DNA from: Paguma larvata
Lineage: Eukaryota; Chordata; Mammalia; Carnivora; Viverridae
Assembly (NCBI GenBank): GCA_030068075.1
Contig: CM057839.1
Span: 48,078,960 to 48,142,959, forward strand
Length of the DNA: 64,000 bases
Direction: 5' to 3'
Shown here: in pieces, positions 1-11,103 of the stretch
How positions within the stretch are numbered: the first letter of the stretch is position 1
How the letters are laid out: the number at the start of each line of letters is the position of its first letter
Notes under the pieces: generated by a model
What the model saw: the letters and a program-made list of their open reading frames with translations, nothing else
Told to the model about the DNA's origin: nothing
Databases searched by the model: none
Position numbers and translations under genes: made by a program

Positions 1-1768
1 CACCTCCATTTGGATTAGGACATTAATGTGGTAGAGAGCAAACTGCCAGAGAACTGGCAGAAACACACATGGCATTTTAAGCTTCTTAGAAGCTGGTATG
101 AAGTTACTTTCTCTCCTGTTTCAGTGGCCAGAGAAAGTCATATGAAAAACCCTGACAAGAGAGTAAGGATCGAGTCTCTAGGTCAAGTCTCTGCAGTAAG
201 TGGGGATGGACAAACCCCTCCAGCAGAGGAAGTAAAGGACTTGGAGTAAGTAAACAGTCTGCCGGTTTATGTGACAGCTTGTCTCTATGGGGTTTTGTGA
301 TACTGATATGACATTTCATAATGGTATTTCTAATTAAGTAGTGATCGACAATTATTTTGAATTTCCTAATCTCAGACATTTTATTCCTTAGGTAACTTTT
401 AACCAAATCCCTCAAACCAATTTCTCGGAGTTTGTATCATAACCACTAAATTATCAGGAGATGAAAGAACTGTAAAATAGCGTCCATTATGAAAGAGCAC
501 ATGAAAATTAGTAGAGAATAAGTTTTGGTATTTTGCCTGGGAAGCAAGTCTGATACTGCTACACATAATTCTCTCTATATCAAAAGGATCATTACACATG
601 CTAAAATATGTGTAGCATGCTGTTATATAAAATATTGCTAAGTAAAGTACTTAAGTTTCGAAAAGCAAAATGTTTATTTTTATATATACCTATATATACC
701 TACATATATGAATAAGTTTATTCATTGGAAATTAGAGTTTCTGCCGCAGAGAAGCTTATCTTCTATATTCCTCTCAGCTAGTTAGCAGCCTAAGGAAGAG
801 AAAAATCCTATGAACAGAATGTTTTAGGTGAAATACAGCTGCAGGGTTGAAATTTCATTATGATTCTATTCTATTTCCATCGCCCCACAGGAACACATAT
901 ACTTAATTCATCAGAGCCCCCTTATTATCTTTGCAACACCCCCAACACCCACATCCACCCTGAGCCCATTAATATGGCCAGTTATAACATTTACAAAGTG
1001 ATTTGGTCTTTGAAACAGAAAGTCCTGGCAGCATGCCTCATCTGCTTCTAAAACATACACAGAAAAACTGCACAGCATGATTTTTCTCTAAAGAATAACA
1101 ATAGTCTCTTTATACACCTAAAATAAGAAACCTATGTTCATGCTGATACAGTTAGGTGGTTTCGATTCCCATTCATAAGGTGATGTATTGATTTGAAGAT
1201 GAAATACATAACAAGTTCCTCATTTGGAAGAAGTCATCTCCACTGCCTGCTACTGTAAAATACTCTACTTTGTACAGGTAGAAGCGAGTCACTGAAAAAC
1301 AATTACAAATTAGCTTAGAAAAAAATGCAATGTGGAGAGAATGTTATGCTTCATTGTATACTCTCTTGACACTAACCTACACACATATATTTTTCTCTCT
1401 TTTTCTTTTTCTCTTTTCAAACATCCAACCATGTTCATCCCTCTAGTGAATGAACATTAAGGTAATAAAGATTGAAACAAGCCCATTTATGAATACAAGA
1501 TTTTCTTGTGTTATTCCCTCAGTCTTAAATAACCTCTACTTTTTTCTTACATGACACATCTTATACTAGATATATTTATTTTTGTTTTGTTTTGTTTTTT
1601 TCTTTCTTCTCCTTGGATCTTTTTCTCTTGCTTTTACTTAGTCTCCTTTGGGTCTTTTTCTATGTTTGCTTGTTAAATGATATTATATAACAAATAATTT
1701 TTTCAGTTTTATCCATAATAGTAATACCAATAGTATAGAAAGAACTAATGTCCAAGAAACACTTGCTT
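1..1768. other. Unannotated non-coding stretch
   Basis: I recognise no gene, exon or transposable element here. ORFs are short (at most about 100 codons), overlap on opposite strands and resemble no family I know. The stretch from about 1381 to 1425 is pyrimidine-rich and 1575-1640 is T-rich with TTTTG runs. It ends at the target-site duplication of the first SINE. Confidence 0.6.
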
Positions 1769-1826
1769 TAAACTTGGAAATCCCCGGGGCGCCTTGGTGG
1801 CTCAGTCGGTTAAGAATCCAACTTCA

Positions 1827-2532
1827 TTTTTTTGAGGAACCTCCACACCGTTTTCCAGAGTGGCTGCACCAGTTTGCATTCCCACCAACAATGTAGGAGG
1901 GTGCCTACTTCTCCACATCCTCGCCAGCATCTATAGTTTCCTGATTTGTTTATTTTAGCCACTCTGACTGGTGTGAGCTACCCTATGATCCAGCAATAGC
2001 CCTGCTAGGAATCTACCCAAGGGACACAGGATTGCTGATGCATAGGAGCATGTGTACCCCAATGTTCATAGCAGCACTTTCGACAATAGCCAAAACATGG
2101 AAAGAAACTAAGTGCCCATCAACTGACGAGTGGATAAAGAAGATGTGGTACATATATACAATGGACTACTATGTGGCAATGAGAAAAAATGAAATCTGGC
2201 CATGCGTAGCAACATGGATGGAACTGGAGGGTATTATGTTAAGTGAAATAAGTCGGTCAGAAAAAGACAGATACCATATGTTTCCACGAATAGGTGGACT
2301 TGGTGAGACTAAGCAAAAACCAGGGGGAGGGGAAGAGGGGAAAGAAAAAAAAGACACAGAGAGGGAGGGAGATAAAACATAAGAGACTCTCAAAGACTAA
2401 GAACAAACTGAGGGTAAGGGAGATGGGGGGGGAGAGGGGGTGATGGGCATTAAAAAAGGGCACATGTTGGGATGAACACTGGGTGTTTTATGTAAACCAA
2501 TTTGAAAATAAACTATTTTAAATTAAAAAAAA

Positions 2533-2576
<44 letters not shown>
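1827..2576 (+). mobile_element. Young 5'-inverted L1 (twin priming) inside SINE
   Basis: From about 1978 to 2578 this is the plus-strand 3' end of a felid L1: the ORF2 tail, a purine-rich 3' UTR, then an A-rich tail that becomes (AAAT)n at 2532-2578. From 1827 to about 1977 the preceding L1 segment is present in reverse orientation ('gaggaacctccacaccgttt' is antisense L1). The two segments are nearly adjacent in the normal L1 order, so the 5' part was inverted during insertion with only a small loss at the junction. A 12-bp TSD (aatccaacttca) at 1815-1826 and 2577-2588 flanks the whole unit. The element is severely 5'-truncated and cannot move by itself. Confidence 0.93.
2035..2380 (+). pseudogene. 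L1 ORF2 C-terminal remnant
   Basis: The reading frame at 2032-2382 contains the C-terminal end of LINE-1 ORF2p. Recognisable pieces are [20 protein letters not shown], then TWMELEGIMLSEIS and HMFPRIGGL, which match the family's conserved 'WIKKMW.IYTM.YY ... TWM.LE.I.LS ... IGG' end. Endonuclease and reverse-transcriptase domains are absent because of the 5' truncation and inversion. The lysine/glutamate-rich tail after IGGL is translated purine-rich 3' UTR-like sequence. The same peptide is encoded on the minus strand of the L1 copy at 13.1-13.6 kb. It is a relic without expected function. Confidence 0.8.
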
Positions 2577-2577
<1 letters not shown>

Positions 2578-2779
2578 ATCCAACTTCAGCTCAGGTCATG
2601 ATCTTGCAGTCCATGAGTTCAAGCCCCCCATTGGGCTCTGTGCTGACAGCTCAGAGCCTGGAGCCTGCTTCAGATTCTGTGTGTCTCCCTCTCTCTCTGC
2701 CTCTTCCCCACTCACACTCTGTCTAAAATGAACAAATGTTAAAAATAAATATATATAAACTTGGAAATCCTCAATGTCA

Positions 2780-2945
2780 TTTACATGTAGTGACTCACTG
2801 ACTCCACAATAACTGCAGTAGGTAGAAATTATCATTGTCTGCCATTTACACCGATTGAGATGAAACAATGTTAAATGACTTTCCCAAGGACATTCATTTC
2901 AGTAAAGTGTACTGGATTTCATATCCAGAAAGCCTAACTCAAGGG
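2780..2945 (+). repeat. MIR-like ancient SINE
   Basis: The part at 2855-2945 follows the MIR layout ('gagatgaaacaatgttaaatgactttcccaagg', then a degraded 'acccag...' end). It is heavily diverged, as expected of a SINE that stopped moving early in mammalian evolution. The SINE at 1784-2755 landed just upstream. Confidence 0.5.
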
Positions 2946-3375
2946 TAAGTTATTGTGTACGACATACTTCTTACACAACCCGCCCCCTGTCTGAATATAT
3001 TCTCAAATTTACATTTCCAACTCAGATATTTCACATGAGCTCCGCTTCATGTATCTAACTCTTTACAAAATAATGTTTACGCATAAAACATAGCTAAAAT
3101 TCAGCAGGATGAATACTAAATTGATTGATTTCCCTCTGTGATGTTCTGATGTAAGAGAGACACACCACTGATCTCCCAGTCACTCTAATCACAGACGCAA
3201 CCTTATTTCACTCATTGCTTCCAATCCAAAAACACATCCTATCAATTAGGTTTCCCAAATATATCTCAAAGTATCCACATCTCTCAGTCTCCATGGGCAC
3301 CACCATTTTTTTACAGGGATGTAAAATATCTTCGTTCATAGTTCTTAAGTCCACTCCATTTTGCATGGTTTGACC
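2946..3375. other. Unannotated non-coding stretch
   Basis: I recognise nothing specific here; it is AT-rich unique-looking sequence between a MIR fragment and an L2 fragment. Confidence 0.5.
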
Positions 3376-3379
3376 AGAG

Positions 3380-3610
3380 ATATATTTTTAAAAATTCAAA
3401 ACTGTGTCATTCCCCTGCTTAAAATCATCCAATGGTTCCTCACTGTTTATATAAGATAAGATCCAAAAGTCTTAATATGGTGAACAACTTCTTCCCAAAT
3501 TTTTCTCTTGGCATAGCCCCAGCCCCTCAATGCCACGACACTGAACTGTAGTCTTGGGTATCTTCTTCTGCACATCTTGTTTCCTCTTTTTGTCTTGCCT
3601 CCCTGTTCAT
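3380..3610 (+). repeat. L2-like LINE fragment
   Basis: The order 'cccctgcttaaaatcatccaatggttcc', 'ataagatccaaaagtctta' and the C-rich stretch that follows matches the 3' half of the ancient LINE L2 ('ctgctcaaaaccctccagtggctcc ... agagtaaaagccaaagtcctt'). It is strongly diverged and has no coding capacity. Confidence 0.55.
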
Positions 3611-3654
3611 TGATATAGCTTGATATTTATTGTAATTTTAATCTACACCTTCTC

Positions 3655-3800
3655 TATATAATCCCATTTCTAGGTATGAATTTAAAAAATGAAATATGTG
3701 TCCAAAAAAAGGCTTGTATAATCTTTTGTAGCAGCTTTGACAATAATAGGCAAAACCTAAAAATAACTCAAATGTTCAACATTAAAGTGATGTGGTACTT
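3655..3800 (+). repeat. Old L1 3' fragment
   Basis: 'ataatcccatttctaggtat', then 'gtagcagctttgacaataata' and 'caaatgttcaacattaaagt' and 'gatgtggtac' follow the order of the L1 ORF2 3' region on the plus strand. Many substitutions indicate an old copy with no intact frame. Confidence 0.6.
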
Positions 3801-4339
3801 TGTCTCCAAAGATGACTGCTCAATTAATCATACCTCCTGTTACTCATTCCCTTATGTTCTCCTTTTCCTTGAGTTTTGTGTTGCTCTGGTAATTTATTTT
3901 TGAATGAAGGAATATACCAATTGTGAAGTTTCATGATTTCCAACGCTGGTTCATAAGAAGACTTGCAGCTTCCTCTTGACAAGTCTCTTGGAACATTCTC
4001 TCTTGATACGGTCTCTCACAGAACCCAATCATGATGCTATGAGAAGTCCAAGCTACAGGAGAAGCCATCAGCTGGCACTCTAGCTGACAAACCAGTTTAA
4101 AACCCAGCCAACATCTAACATCAACTGTCAGGCCTGAGACTGAGCCATTTGGGACAGTCAGCCCCAGTGTCAATCTGACTGTGACTGCAAGAGAAACCCT
4201 GAGAGATTACTTCCCAGCCGAGCCCAGTCAATCCTCAGAACTGTTAGGGATGATAATTGTTGTTTTGTGACAATTACATAGAAAGAGATAATCAGAACAA
4301 AATCACAAACAAAATATTGTATAGTCATGTAAGGTAACG

Positions 4340-4655
4340 TGACATCTAAATAAAAATGAATAAAGTGATGTGCAAAAGATTCTTCACACAAAATAGTACA
4401 AACAGTGTGACTCAATTAATATTAAGTTTAAAAAAATACCAACTCATCTATAGTGACAAATTAGAATAGTGGTTGTTATGGTAGGTAGGGATAGATTGAA
4501 AGTGGAAGGGGTAGTTTTCTGGCATAATGAAATTATTCTATATCTTGACAAATGTGTTTGTTATGAGTGGTATGTTTGTCAAAACTCAAGTTGTGCACTT
4601 AAGATATATGTATGTCACACTATGCAAGTTATATCTAAAAAATGATCATTAAGCC
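4340..4655 (+). repeat. Old L1 3' UTR fragment (L1M-type)
   Basis: The stretch 'actcatctatagtgacaaat', 'agaatagtggttgttatggt', 'ttctatatcttgac', 'gtcaaaactcaagttgtgca' and 'cttaagatatatg' is the characteristic order of the 3' UTR of old mammalian L1M elements, in plus orientation. It is diverged and non-coding. Confidence 0.65.
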
Positions 4656-6735
4656 AAAAATGACATTTTTATAACAACACCCACTAGTTGCTCCTAGATA
4701 AGTTATTGATAGCTACACATTTTTCCTGTATCAATAAAACAGCTATTATATTATTTAAGAGAGCTATGCATATTCTCAAGACTTTCCATTTTATCAATTT
4801 AGCACACCTGTTTCTGTAACTATTCTCATATATTTTCAATACCTGTATATTTTCCTTTGTTTAAGTTGTCATTTATCAATAAATGTTACTGTCCAAAGGC
4901 TGAACATACAACTCCAAAGGAAAGAGTCATTGTGGAGCACCACCAGGAATGTTGTCTCATTATGCACAGAAAAATTATTATACTGTGATTTGTATCAGTT
5001 TTGGCAAACTCATGGTGTCTATGGTAAATAAAACAAATAAACAAAAACAACCTGAGGGTCTTTGTTTACCTGTGTTAATTATTCTCTCTCATATCTTAAT
5101 TTTTATTCTTGAAATAACTGGCTCCTTCTACATAGCAGTTCTGAAAAAATTTTTTCATGCCAATGTTTGCTGAGATCCCAAACCACATTACTGCTATGCT
5201 CTGAGCTCTGTAAATATCTCTGTCATTGAACTTAACATATTGTTATGAATTGAGTAAGCAAAGGAGTAGTATATTGGACATATTATATCTCTATCAATAA
5301 AAACTATCTTAAAATACCCTAGTGAAAAAATTATTATTGTTATCGTAATTTTCAGATATTCACCTATAAGTTATAACGCTCAAAATACATCAGAATGCGT
5401 ACAGACAGCTTCTGGCCAATAGGTCAATATTTGATAAATGAAATAATAACTATAAGCAATAACCACAGGCTGTGGAACATTTCGGGTTTTATTTTTTAGG
5501 AAGGTGTGAATTTAAAAATATGAAACATATCTACACTGGGATACTGGAATACTGAAAATATCATAACAACACAATTCAAATTTCTCCACAGTTCCTTAAG
5601 GGATATCGTCTTTATCCTCAAAAAATCCTTCAGATAACCATGAAGTCTATAAAAGACTTGTATTAAAAACACTGAAGAAAAATGCTTCCAGGAATTAAAA
5701 CACAATTATCAGATTTAGATATTGCTAATTTACATTCTATGAAATTTCATGGTAAATAACAGTTTATTTTTCTCCTCAATTTATATGAATCTAGCATCAT
5801 TTCGTTCATAGTAGAAGTTCTGAATAACCACTTTTATATCTATAAATATTCCTGTTTTCTTTTTATCTTGAGAGACATTGTTCATTTCAGTGTCCATAGG
5901 TCAGTATCTACCCCTGACTCAACTGCCTCATTTAAAAGATTAATAGGAAGAGAAATATGATCAAAATATTTACATAAAATAGGTTTGAGAATATAAATTA
6001 AATTTTAACTAAGAATGAGATAGCCACAATTCTCTCACAAGATACTATTTGAAAGCCCAACATTAACTGAATACTACATACAGAAATACAATTTTAAAAA
6101 TAGGACAAATGAAGGAAATATGTAATATAAAAACAACAAAATTGCAAGTTTCAACCATCGCATTTTAATATGTATGTTATGTCTAAGTAAATAAAAAAGT
6201 TTAAGGTGTAAAAGACTTCCAAAACCCAGAACAATCTGAATAAATAATTTATTTAGGTAATGTTACCTTTTCCAAGAGGCTCACACAATGTATTATGAAC
6301 CCCATGGCTCTCCAAGATCATGTAGCATAACACAGTTTCCATGACATAGTTTTCCTTTAGCTTTCTTCATTCTTTATTGTGATCACATATAGGAAAAAGA
6401 AAACAAAAGAAATAGACTGGAAAAAGGAGGGAAGGAACAGAGCAAAAAAGCAAAGGAAAGGAAAGAACATAAAGGAAAGCCTGATGTCTGTCTACAAAGA
6501 CATTTATTAAAATCTCTACATATGTAAATCTAAAAAAATAAATTATAAACTGGACTGGTCTGCAACTGGGCTAATTATTTCTTCTGCTAAATTATGAGTA
6601 TTTCCTGTAATCTTATATTAATTTTCATTTGAAGCCAATTACACTTCCTCTTCAAATTACTAAACCGGATGATTCAAAACAAAGATTTTCTAAGCTTCAG
6701 ATTAACACAAGCTCAATAGCTCATTTGAAATGAAA
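4656..6735. other. Long unannotated AT-rich stretch
   Basis: About 2 kb without an element or gene I can name. ORFs are at most 74 codons and have no recognisable domain. Purine-rich sequence occurs near 6390-6480. Candidate for unique intergenic sequence or very old decayed repeats. Confidence 0.5.
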
Positions 6736-6739
6736 TGAA

Positions 6740-7127
6740 AAATAAACTTCTTTCCAGCACCTTCCAAACCTATTTCTCTCATTGAATCCTCCATTCTATT
6801 TAAAAGCATAAAATATGGCATTCACCCCAGAAGAAAGCCTGTAATAGTTCTTGACATCTTTTTCACTTTTTCTTCATCCAATTTGCAACAAATTATTCTG
6901 TATTTATCTGCTAAATATCATGGAACACCAATGGTTATAATCTGAGGCACCGCCACTAATTTAAAAATTTCATACATACAATTGTCTTCTGAACTTTATC
7001 CTCTAAAATGAAAACCAGACCTTGTCATTTCTCTTTCAAAAGTGCTTGATGCTTCTACACTGTATTCATGACAAAAAATTGAACTATTTTGTAGGATATA
7101 AACTAATATGTGTATATATAAGTTATG

Positions 7128-7164
<37 letters not shown>

Positions 7165-7670
7165 TTACATATTCATGACAAAAATCTAAACTATTTTTGT
7201 AGGATATAAACTATTTTGTAGGATATAAAGTTCCCTTGAATTGCATCCTCTGCTTCTATAGTCTACTTCTATAGTCTAATTTGGTGTCTCATCGTGCAAT
7301 TTCCTTTTGGATCAACTCCCACACATGAATTCTCCCTCACTTTTCTTTACCTGACTAGCTCCTACTCATTCAACTATCAATTCTCATGGACTCCTTAGGG
7401 AAGCATTCCCTAGCATTCCCAGGAGATTTAGAATACTTTATAATTCTTTCTTAGTCCTCAATGCTTTCATTTGCATAATGCTTATCAAAATATATGGTAA
7501 CTTTCTGTATTGTCATAGACAAAAAACTCTAAAATTCTTGAGAAAGATCCTGCATTTTATTTCTGAATTCCTAACATCTGTCTCCATGCTACATAAACAC
7601 CAAGACCTGAAAATATGTTTTTTAATTAACAAAGAAAGCCTCAAATAAATAAAGAATTGAATAAATAGAA
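6740..7670 (+). repeat. L2-like LINE fragments with local duplication
   Basis: The segments at 6740-7070 and 7240-7670 show the typical L2 3' order: a hydrophobic C/T-rich stretch, 'ccttagggaagcattccctag', 'agatcctgcattttatttc', and a tail rich in 'aaataaataaagaattgaat'. The two segments are separated by a (TA)n microsatellite with flanking local duplications (7063-7240). Diverged, non-coding. Confidence 0.5.
7132..7162. repeat. (TA)n microsatellite
   Basis: An uninterrupted run of TA dinucleotides, embedded in a locally duplicated segment. Confidence 0.95.
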
Positions 7671-8640
7671 TTGTGCATTAAAACAGATTAAGAAAAAAAT
7701 CCATTTAGGATAAGGACAGACTATATAAATTTGATCATCTCTCTGCTCAAGATTTACTAAGTCAAGATAACAGGAAGTCAAAAGCTGATGCTGTTAAACC
7801 TGACATTTGTAACTATCGTTATCATCTGGGGCTTTGTCAATTCAAGCTGGGCAACTTGGATGCTTGAAGGTTAAAAAAAATTCTTGACAATCTTTGGAAG
7901 CTAGGGTGACAGAACTAGTAGTCAAAACCAAGAAGAGACCCCGAAGGACTGCACCCTTGAAGTAACGGAAAAACAGATATATTGCAAATATTCATAAGGG
8001 ATTGTAGCTCATCTTTAATTCATGTCAATTTCTAAAATTAGATCCTAATAAAAAATACAACAATAAAATTCATTCTAACATTTATATCTAACAAACTCAA
8101 TTGAAATAGGTTAGAGTGCGTTCTAGCAAATGTAAGTATAGATCTTATTTGGAGGAAAATAATGTTATCATACACCTCAAGTTACTTCCATGGAAATATT
8201 ATAGTACAAGAGCCATCATACAACAAAAAGTAATGAGAAAAAGAAGAGACAAGATGAAATGAACCAAAAAGCAGAAGAAATTATATAAAGTACAGACAGA
8301 ATCACAAGATGTCTCCAGATTTTAGAGTTAGCAAAAAAAAAAAAAAAAAAAAAAAAGACAAAAAGAAAAATCAAAAACAAAACCAGATAAGTTTTAGAAA
8401 ATATTTTAAAATATTAAAGGGTAAATTAACAAATTTATAAAAGAATTGCAATCTAAAAAATCAAATGGGAAATCTTGAATGAAATAATATAAACCAAAAA
8501 AATCAATAAATGTTTCTAAATAAATATTAGACAGAATTGTAAAGAGAATTAGTATAGTGGAAGACAGATTATAATAAAAATATCAAAATCAATCACAGAA
8601 AAACAATATGATGGAAAACAAAAGTATAAAAGGTATTAAA
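7671..8640. other. A-rich unannotated stretch
   Basis: Increasingly A-rich sequence leading into the HAL1/L1-like relic. It contains a homopolymer of about 24 A at 8333-8356. The A-richness and 'aaaa..gaa' texture could be decayed L1 sequence, but I cannot align it by eye. Confidence 0.4.
8333..8356. repeat. Poly(A) run
   Basis: About 24 consecutive A residues with no recognisable SINE or L1 body directly upstream. Confidence 0.95.
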
Positions 8641-8659
8641 GCGACAAAAAGAAGGTCTA

Positions 8660-9300
8660 ATATACATGCAACTCATTCTCCAAGAGGAGAGGAGAAAAAG
8701 TAGTGAAAGTACTTGTTGAACACATATCTGAGACTATTCCAAAGGTAAAGAGATAGTTTCATCAAGGAAGCAAGAATTAGATTGATAGCCATCAGGGGCA
8801 CCCTGGGTGGCTCAGTCGGTTAAGCGGCCAACTTCAGCTCAAGTCATGATCTCACTGTTCATGGATTCAAACCCAGCATCAGGCTCTGTGTTGACAGCTC
8901 AGAGCCTAGAGCCTGCTTCAGATTCTGTGTCTCCCCCGCTTTCTCTGCCCTTCCCCTGTTCATGCTCTGTCTCTCCAAAATAAATAAAACGTTAAAAATT
9001 TTAAAAATTCAAAAGTAACAACAGAACCCAGAAGGCAATGTTTAAAGAATAATTGCAAACTCAGAATTCAACCAAAACCAAAATATTCTTCAGGATCAAA
9101 AATAACATTCTTTTCTAAGAGACAATAACTGAGACAATTCGTCAAAAGTAGCCCGGGACAACAACTAAATTATAAAAGTATTGCTTGTGCTTCAAGTGGT
9201 GGTAATAAAAGCATATGGAAAGTAGAAGGATAAAAGGAAAATGAAAAAAAGTTGAAATATATATTTGGCAATGATGAACTTGGTTCAGACTAACTCTTTA
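8660..9300 (+). mobile_element. HAL1/L1 ORF1-type relic, split by a SINE
   Basis: Outside the embedded SINE the order of short motifs follows the ORF1 region of HAL1 (half-LINE-1) and old L1M: 'ctccaagaggagaggaga', 'aacccagaaggcaatg', 'aactcagaattcaaccaaa', 'caaaatattcttcaggatca', 'agaaggataaaaggaaaatg'. In the family this encodes an RNA-binding ORF1 protein. Here the frame is broken throughout. The SINE at 8795-9005 interrupts it after 'gatagccatcag'. The boundaries are uncertain, and the A-rich sequence on both sides could belong to the same element. Confidence 0.55.
8795..9005 (+). mobile_element. Feline tRNA-Lys SINE
   Basis: Full-length plus-strand copy from 'ggggcaccctgggtggctca' through 'cagctcagagcctagagcct' and the TC tract to an A-rich tail. 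It lies inside a HAL1/L1-like relic. Confidence 0.92.
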
Positions 9301-9521
9301 AGAACAACTAGAAAAGCATTATAAAAATACGAAGATCTTAAAAGTTTGAGTAAGTCAACCAAAGAGTGAGAGTTTGTATTTCTAAGATTGTAAAAAAGAA
9401 CAAAGCTTAAAGAAGTTAGCCTGGCATTAGTGATTGGTTTTGCATTAGCAGTATCTGACAATTCTTAATAAAGCTCTCACTGCTGTATTAGGAATTGTCA
9501 AATACTGAATACACTGAAAGA

Positions 9522-9722
9522 GGGATGCCCAGGTGGCTTAGTTGATTAAGTGTCTGACTTTGGCTCAGGTCATGCCCTTGTGGTTCCTGAGTTTGAGCTA
9601 CACATCAGGTTCTCTAATGTCAGCACGAAGCCTGCTTTGGGTCCTCTATCCCTCCCCCGCTGCCCTCCCCTACTTATACTCTCTCTATGTCTCTCTCAAA
9701 TTAAATAAACTTTAAAAAAAAT
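9522..9722 (+). mobile_element. Diverged feline SINE
   Basis: Head 'gggatgcccaggtggcttag', middle 'tttgagctacacatcaggtt', tail 'aaattaaataaactttaaaa'. Several substitutions and small gaps compared with other copies here suggest an older insertion. Confidence 0.88.
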
Positions 9723-10036
9723 CATAAGTCTAGGGTAAAAATATGGCATCAAATCCTATAATTTAAATTCAGCTCCCATAGCAACACACTGCAAGAGTAA
9801 AGGTGAACAAGAAAGGAGAAACTTTAAAAATTATTCATTTGGATTAAGGTCCAGGCTAATTTATTATTTTATTAAATTTCTGATTGAATTAAACTAATTT
9901 TAAAACCTCTAGACTACTGTCAGCGAAAAGCAAAGTTAAGTCCTCTAGAGAGGAATATTACAAAATATTCTATAATTTCAAAATTTATACAATCATTAAA
10001 ATAAAATGCATGCTTAAATACAATGTGAACTCAAAA

Positions 10037-10088
<52 letters not shown>

Positions 10089-10396
10089 GCAAAGGTGTGA
10101 TTAAAATAAGAAAAACAAATATCATTTAACATAGATACATACAGGAGAGCCAATGGAATTACCAGACACAGAAAGCTATACTCAAATAAAAAATAATGAT
10201 CTAATGTATGTATACAGGAAGGTTGCAGGTGATATTAATTAAAGATCTATCCCATTTCAATAACTCAGAAAAATGAATACTGAATTTAATAAAGTAAAAA
10301 AAAAGTAATAGAGAATATAGTGTGTTAACTAATTAAAAGTAAAAAATATAATATAATGGTACTACTAAAAGTTTATTTGTTAATATTATAAATAAT
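9723..10396. other. AT-rich stretch with (AT)n tract
   Basis: No gene or clear transposon. An uninterrupted (AT)n dinucleotide run occupies about 10038-10085. The remaining sequence is A-rich. Confidence 0.6.
10038..10085. repeat. (AT)n microsatellite
   Basis: About 24 AT units in a row; likely length-variable between individuals. Confidence 0.95.
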
Positions 10397-10485
10397 TTCT
10401 CTCTTTCTCTTTCTCTGCCCCTCCCTGTCTCACACGCATGTGCACACATGTGCTCTCTTTCTCTCTCTGTTTCAAAATAAATGAA
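10397..10485 (+). mobile_element. 3' fragment of a feline SINE
   Basis: 'ctctttctctttctctgccc', 'ctccctgtctcacacgcatg', then 'ctctctctgtttcaaaataa'. This fits the TC-rich 3' third and tail of a plus-strand carnivore SINE without its tRNA-related head. Confidence 0.5.
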
Positions 10486-10863
10486 CTCTTATATAATAAT
10501 TAATAGTATACATAAATAATGTCAATTAAGAAAATGAGGACATCGCTACAGTTTCTATACACACTAAAAGTACCAAAAGAAGCTTTGAGATCAACTTTTT
10601 TCCAAATAAATTTGAAAACTTAAAAGAAATGAAAATTTTCTTTTAAAAGTCTGTAACAACTGGAACTTAGAAGAAAAAAGCACAGAATCTGAATGTTAAA
10701 AAAAATAAAAAACCTACTAAGTAAAACTGAATTTACAATTAAGCTCCTTAAAATTCTTACAATTCCTACATGATTCTTCTATCTCAGATTACTAGGCATA
10801 CCACTCTGATTCCTGGAGGAAGTGAGTGTCAGAAGAAATGTCAAGAAGATACATTCAATTTTT

Positions 10864-11090
10864 TAAATAATTTTTTAAGTTTATTTATTTATTTTTATTT
10901 ATTTATTTTGAGAGAGAGTAAGCATGAGTGGGGAAGAGGCAGAGAGAGTGAGGGAGAGAGAGAATCAAAAGTAGGCTCCCTGCACTGTCAGGACAGAGAG
11001 CCCTACGTGGGGCTCAATATCACAAACCATGAGATCATGAGCCGAAATCAAGAGTCTGCTGCTTAACTGACTGAGCCACTCAAGTGCCCC
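10864..11090 (-). mobile_element. Feline tRNA-Lys SINE with TSD
   Basis: Minus-strand copy: A-tail complement at the left, (GA)-rich tract, and the head complement 'ctgagccactcaagtgcccc' at the right end. A 13-bp TSD (acattcaattttt) is present at 10851-10863 and 11091-11103. A 98-codon frame across it is a by-product of the SINE sequence. Confidence 0.93.
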
Positions 11091-11103
11091 ACATTCAATT
11101 TTT

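Larger units (their letters stand above)
1784..2755 (+). mobile_element. Feline tRNA-Lys SINE, split by a young L1
   Basis: The SINE head (ggcgccttggtggctcagtcggttaa) lies at 1786-1826. The rest of the body, from 'agctcaggtcatgatcttgc' through the TC-rich tract to the A-rich tail, resumes at 2589 and runs to 2755. The SINE itself is flanked by a perfect 15-bp target-site duplication (taaacttggaaatcc) at 1769-1783 and 2756-2770, which proves that both halves belong to one insertion. The interruption is the L1 at 1827-2576. The element is a non-autonomous retrotransposon with an internal RNA polymerase III promoter derived from a tRNA and depends on L1 proteins for movement. Confidence 0.93.

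Noticed and set aside
104..415. 103-codon minus-strand ORF near the left edge.
   Set aside because: Overlaps an opposite ORF, has no domain and no similarity that I know, and the length is expected by chance in 64 kb.
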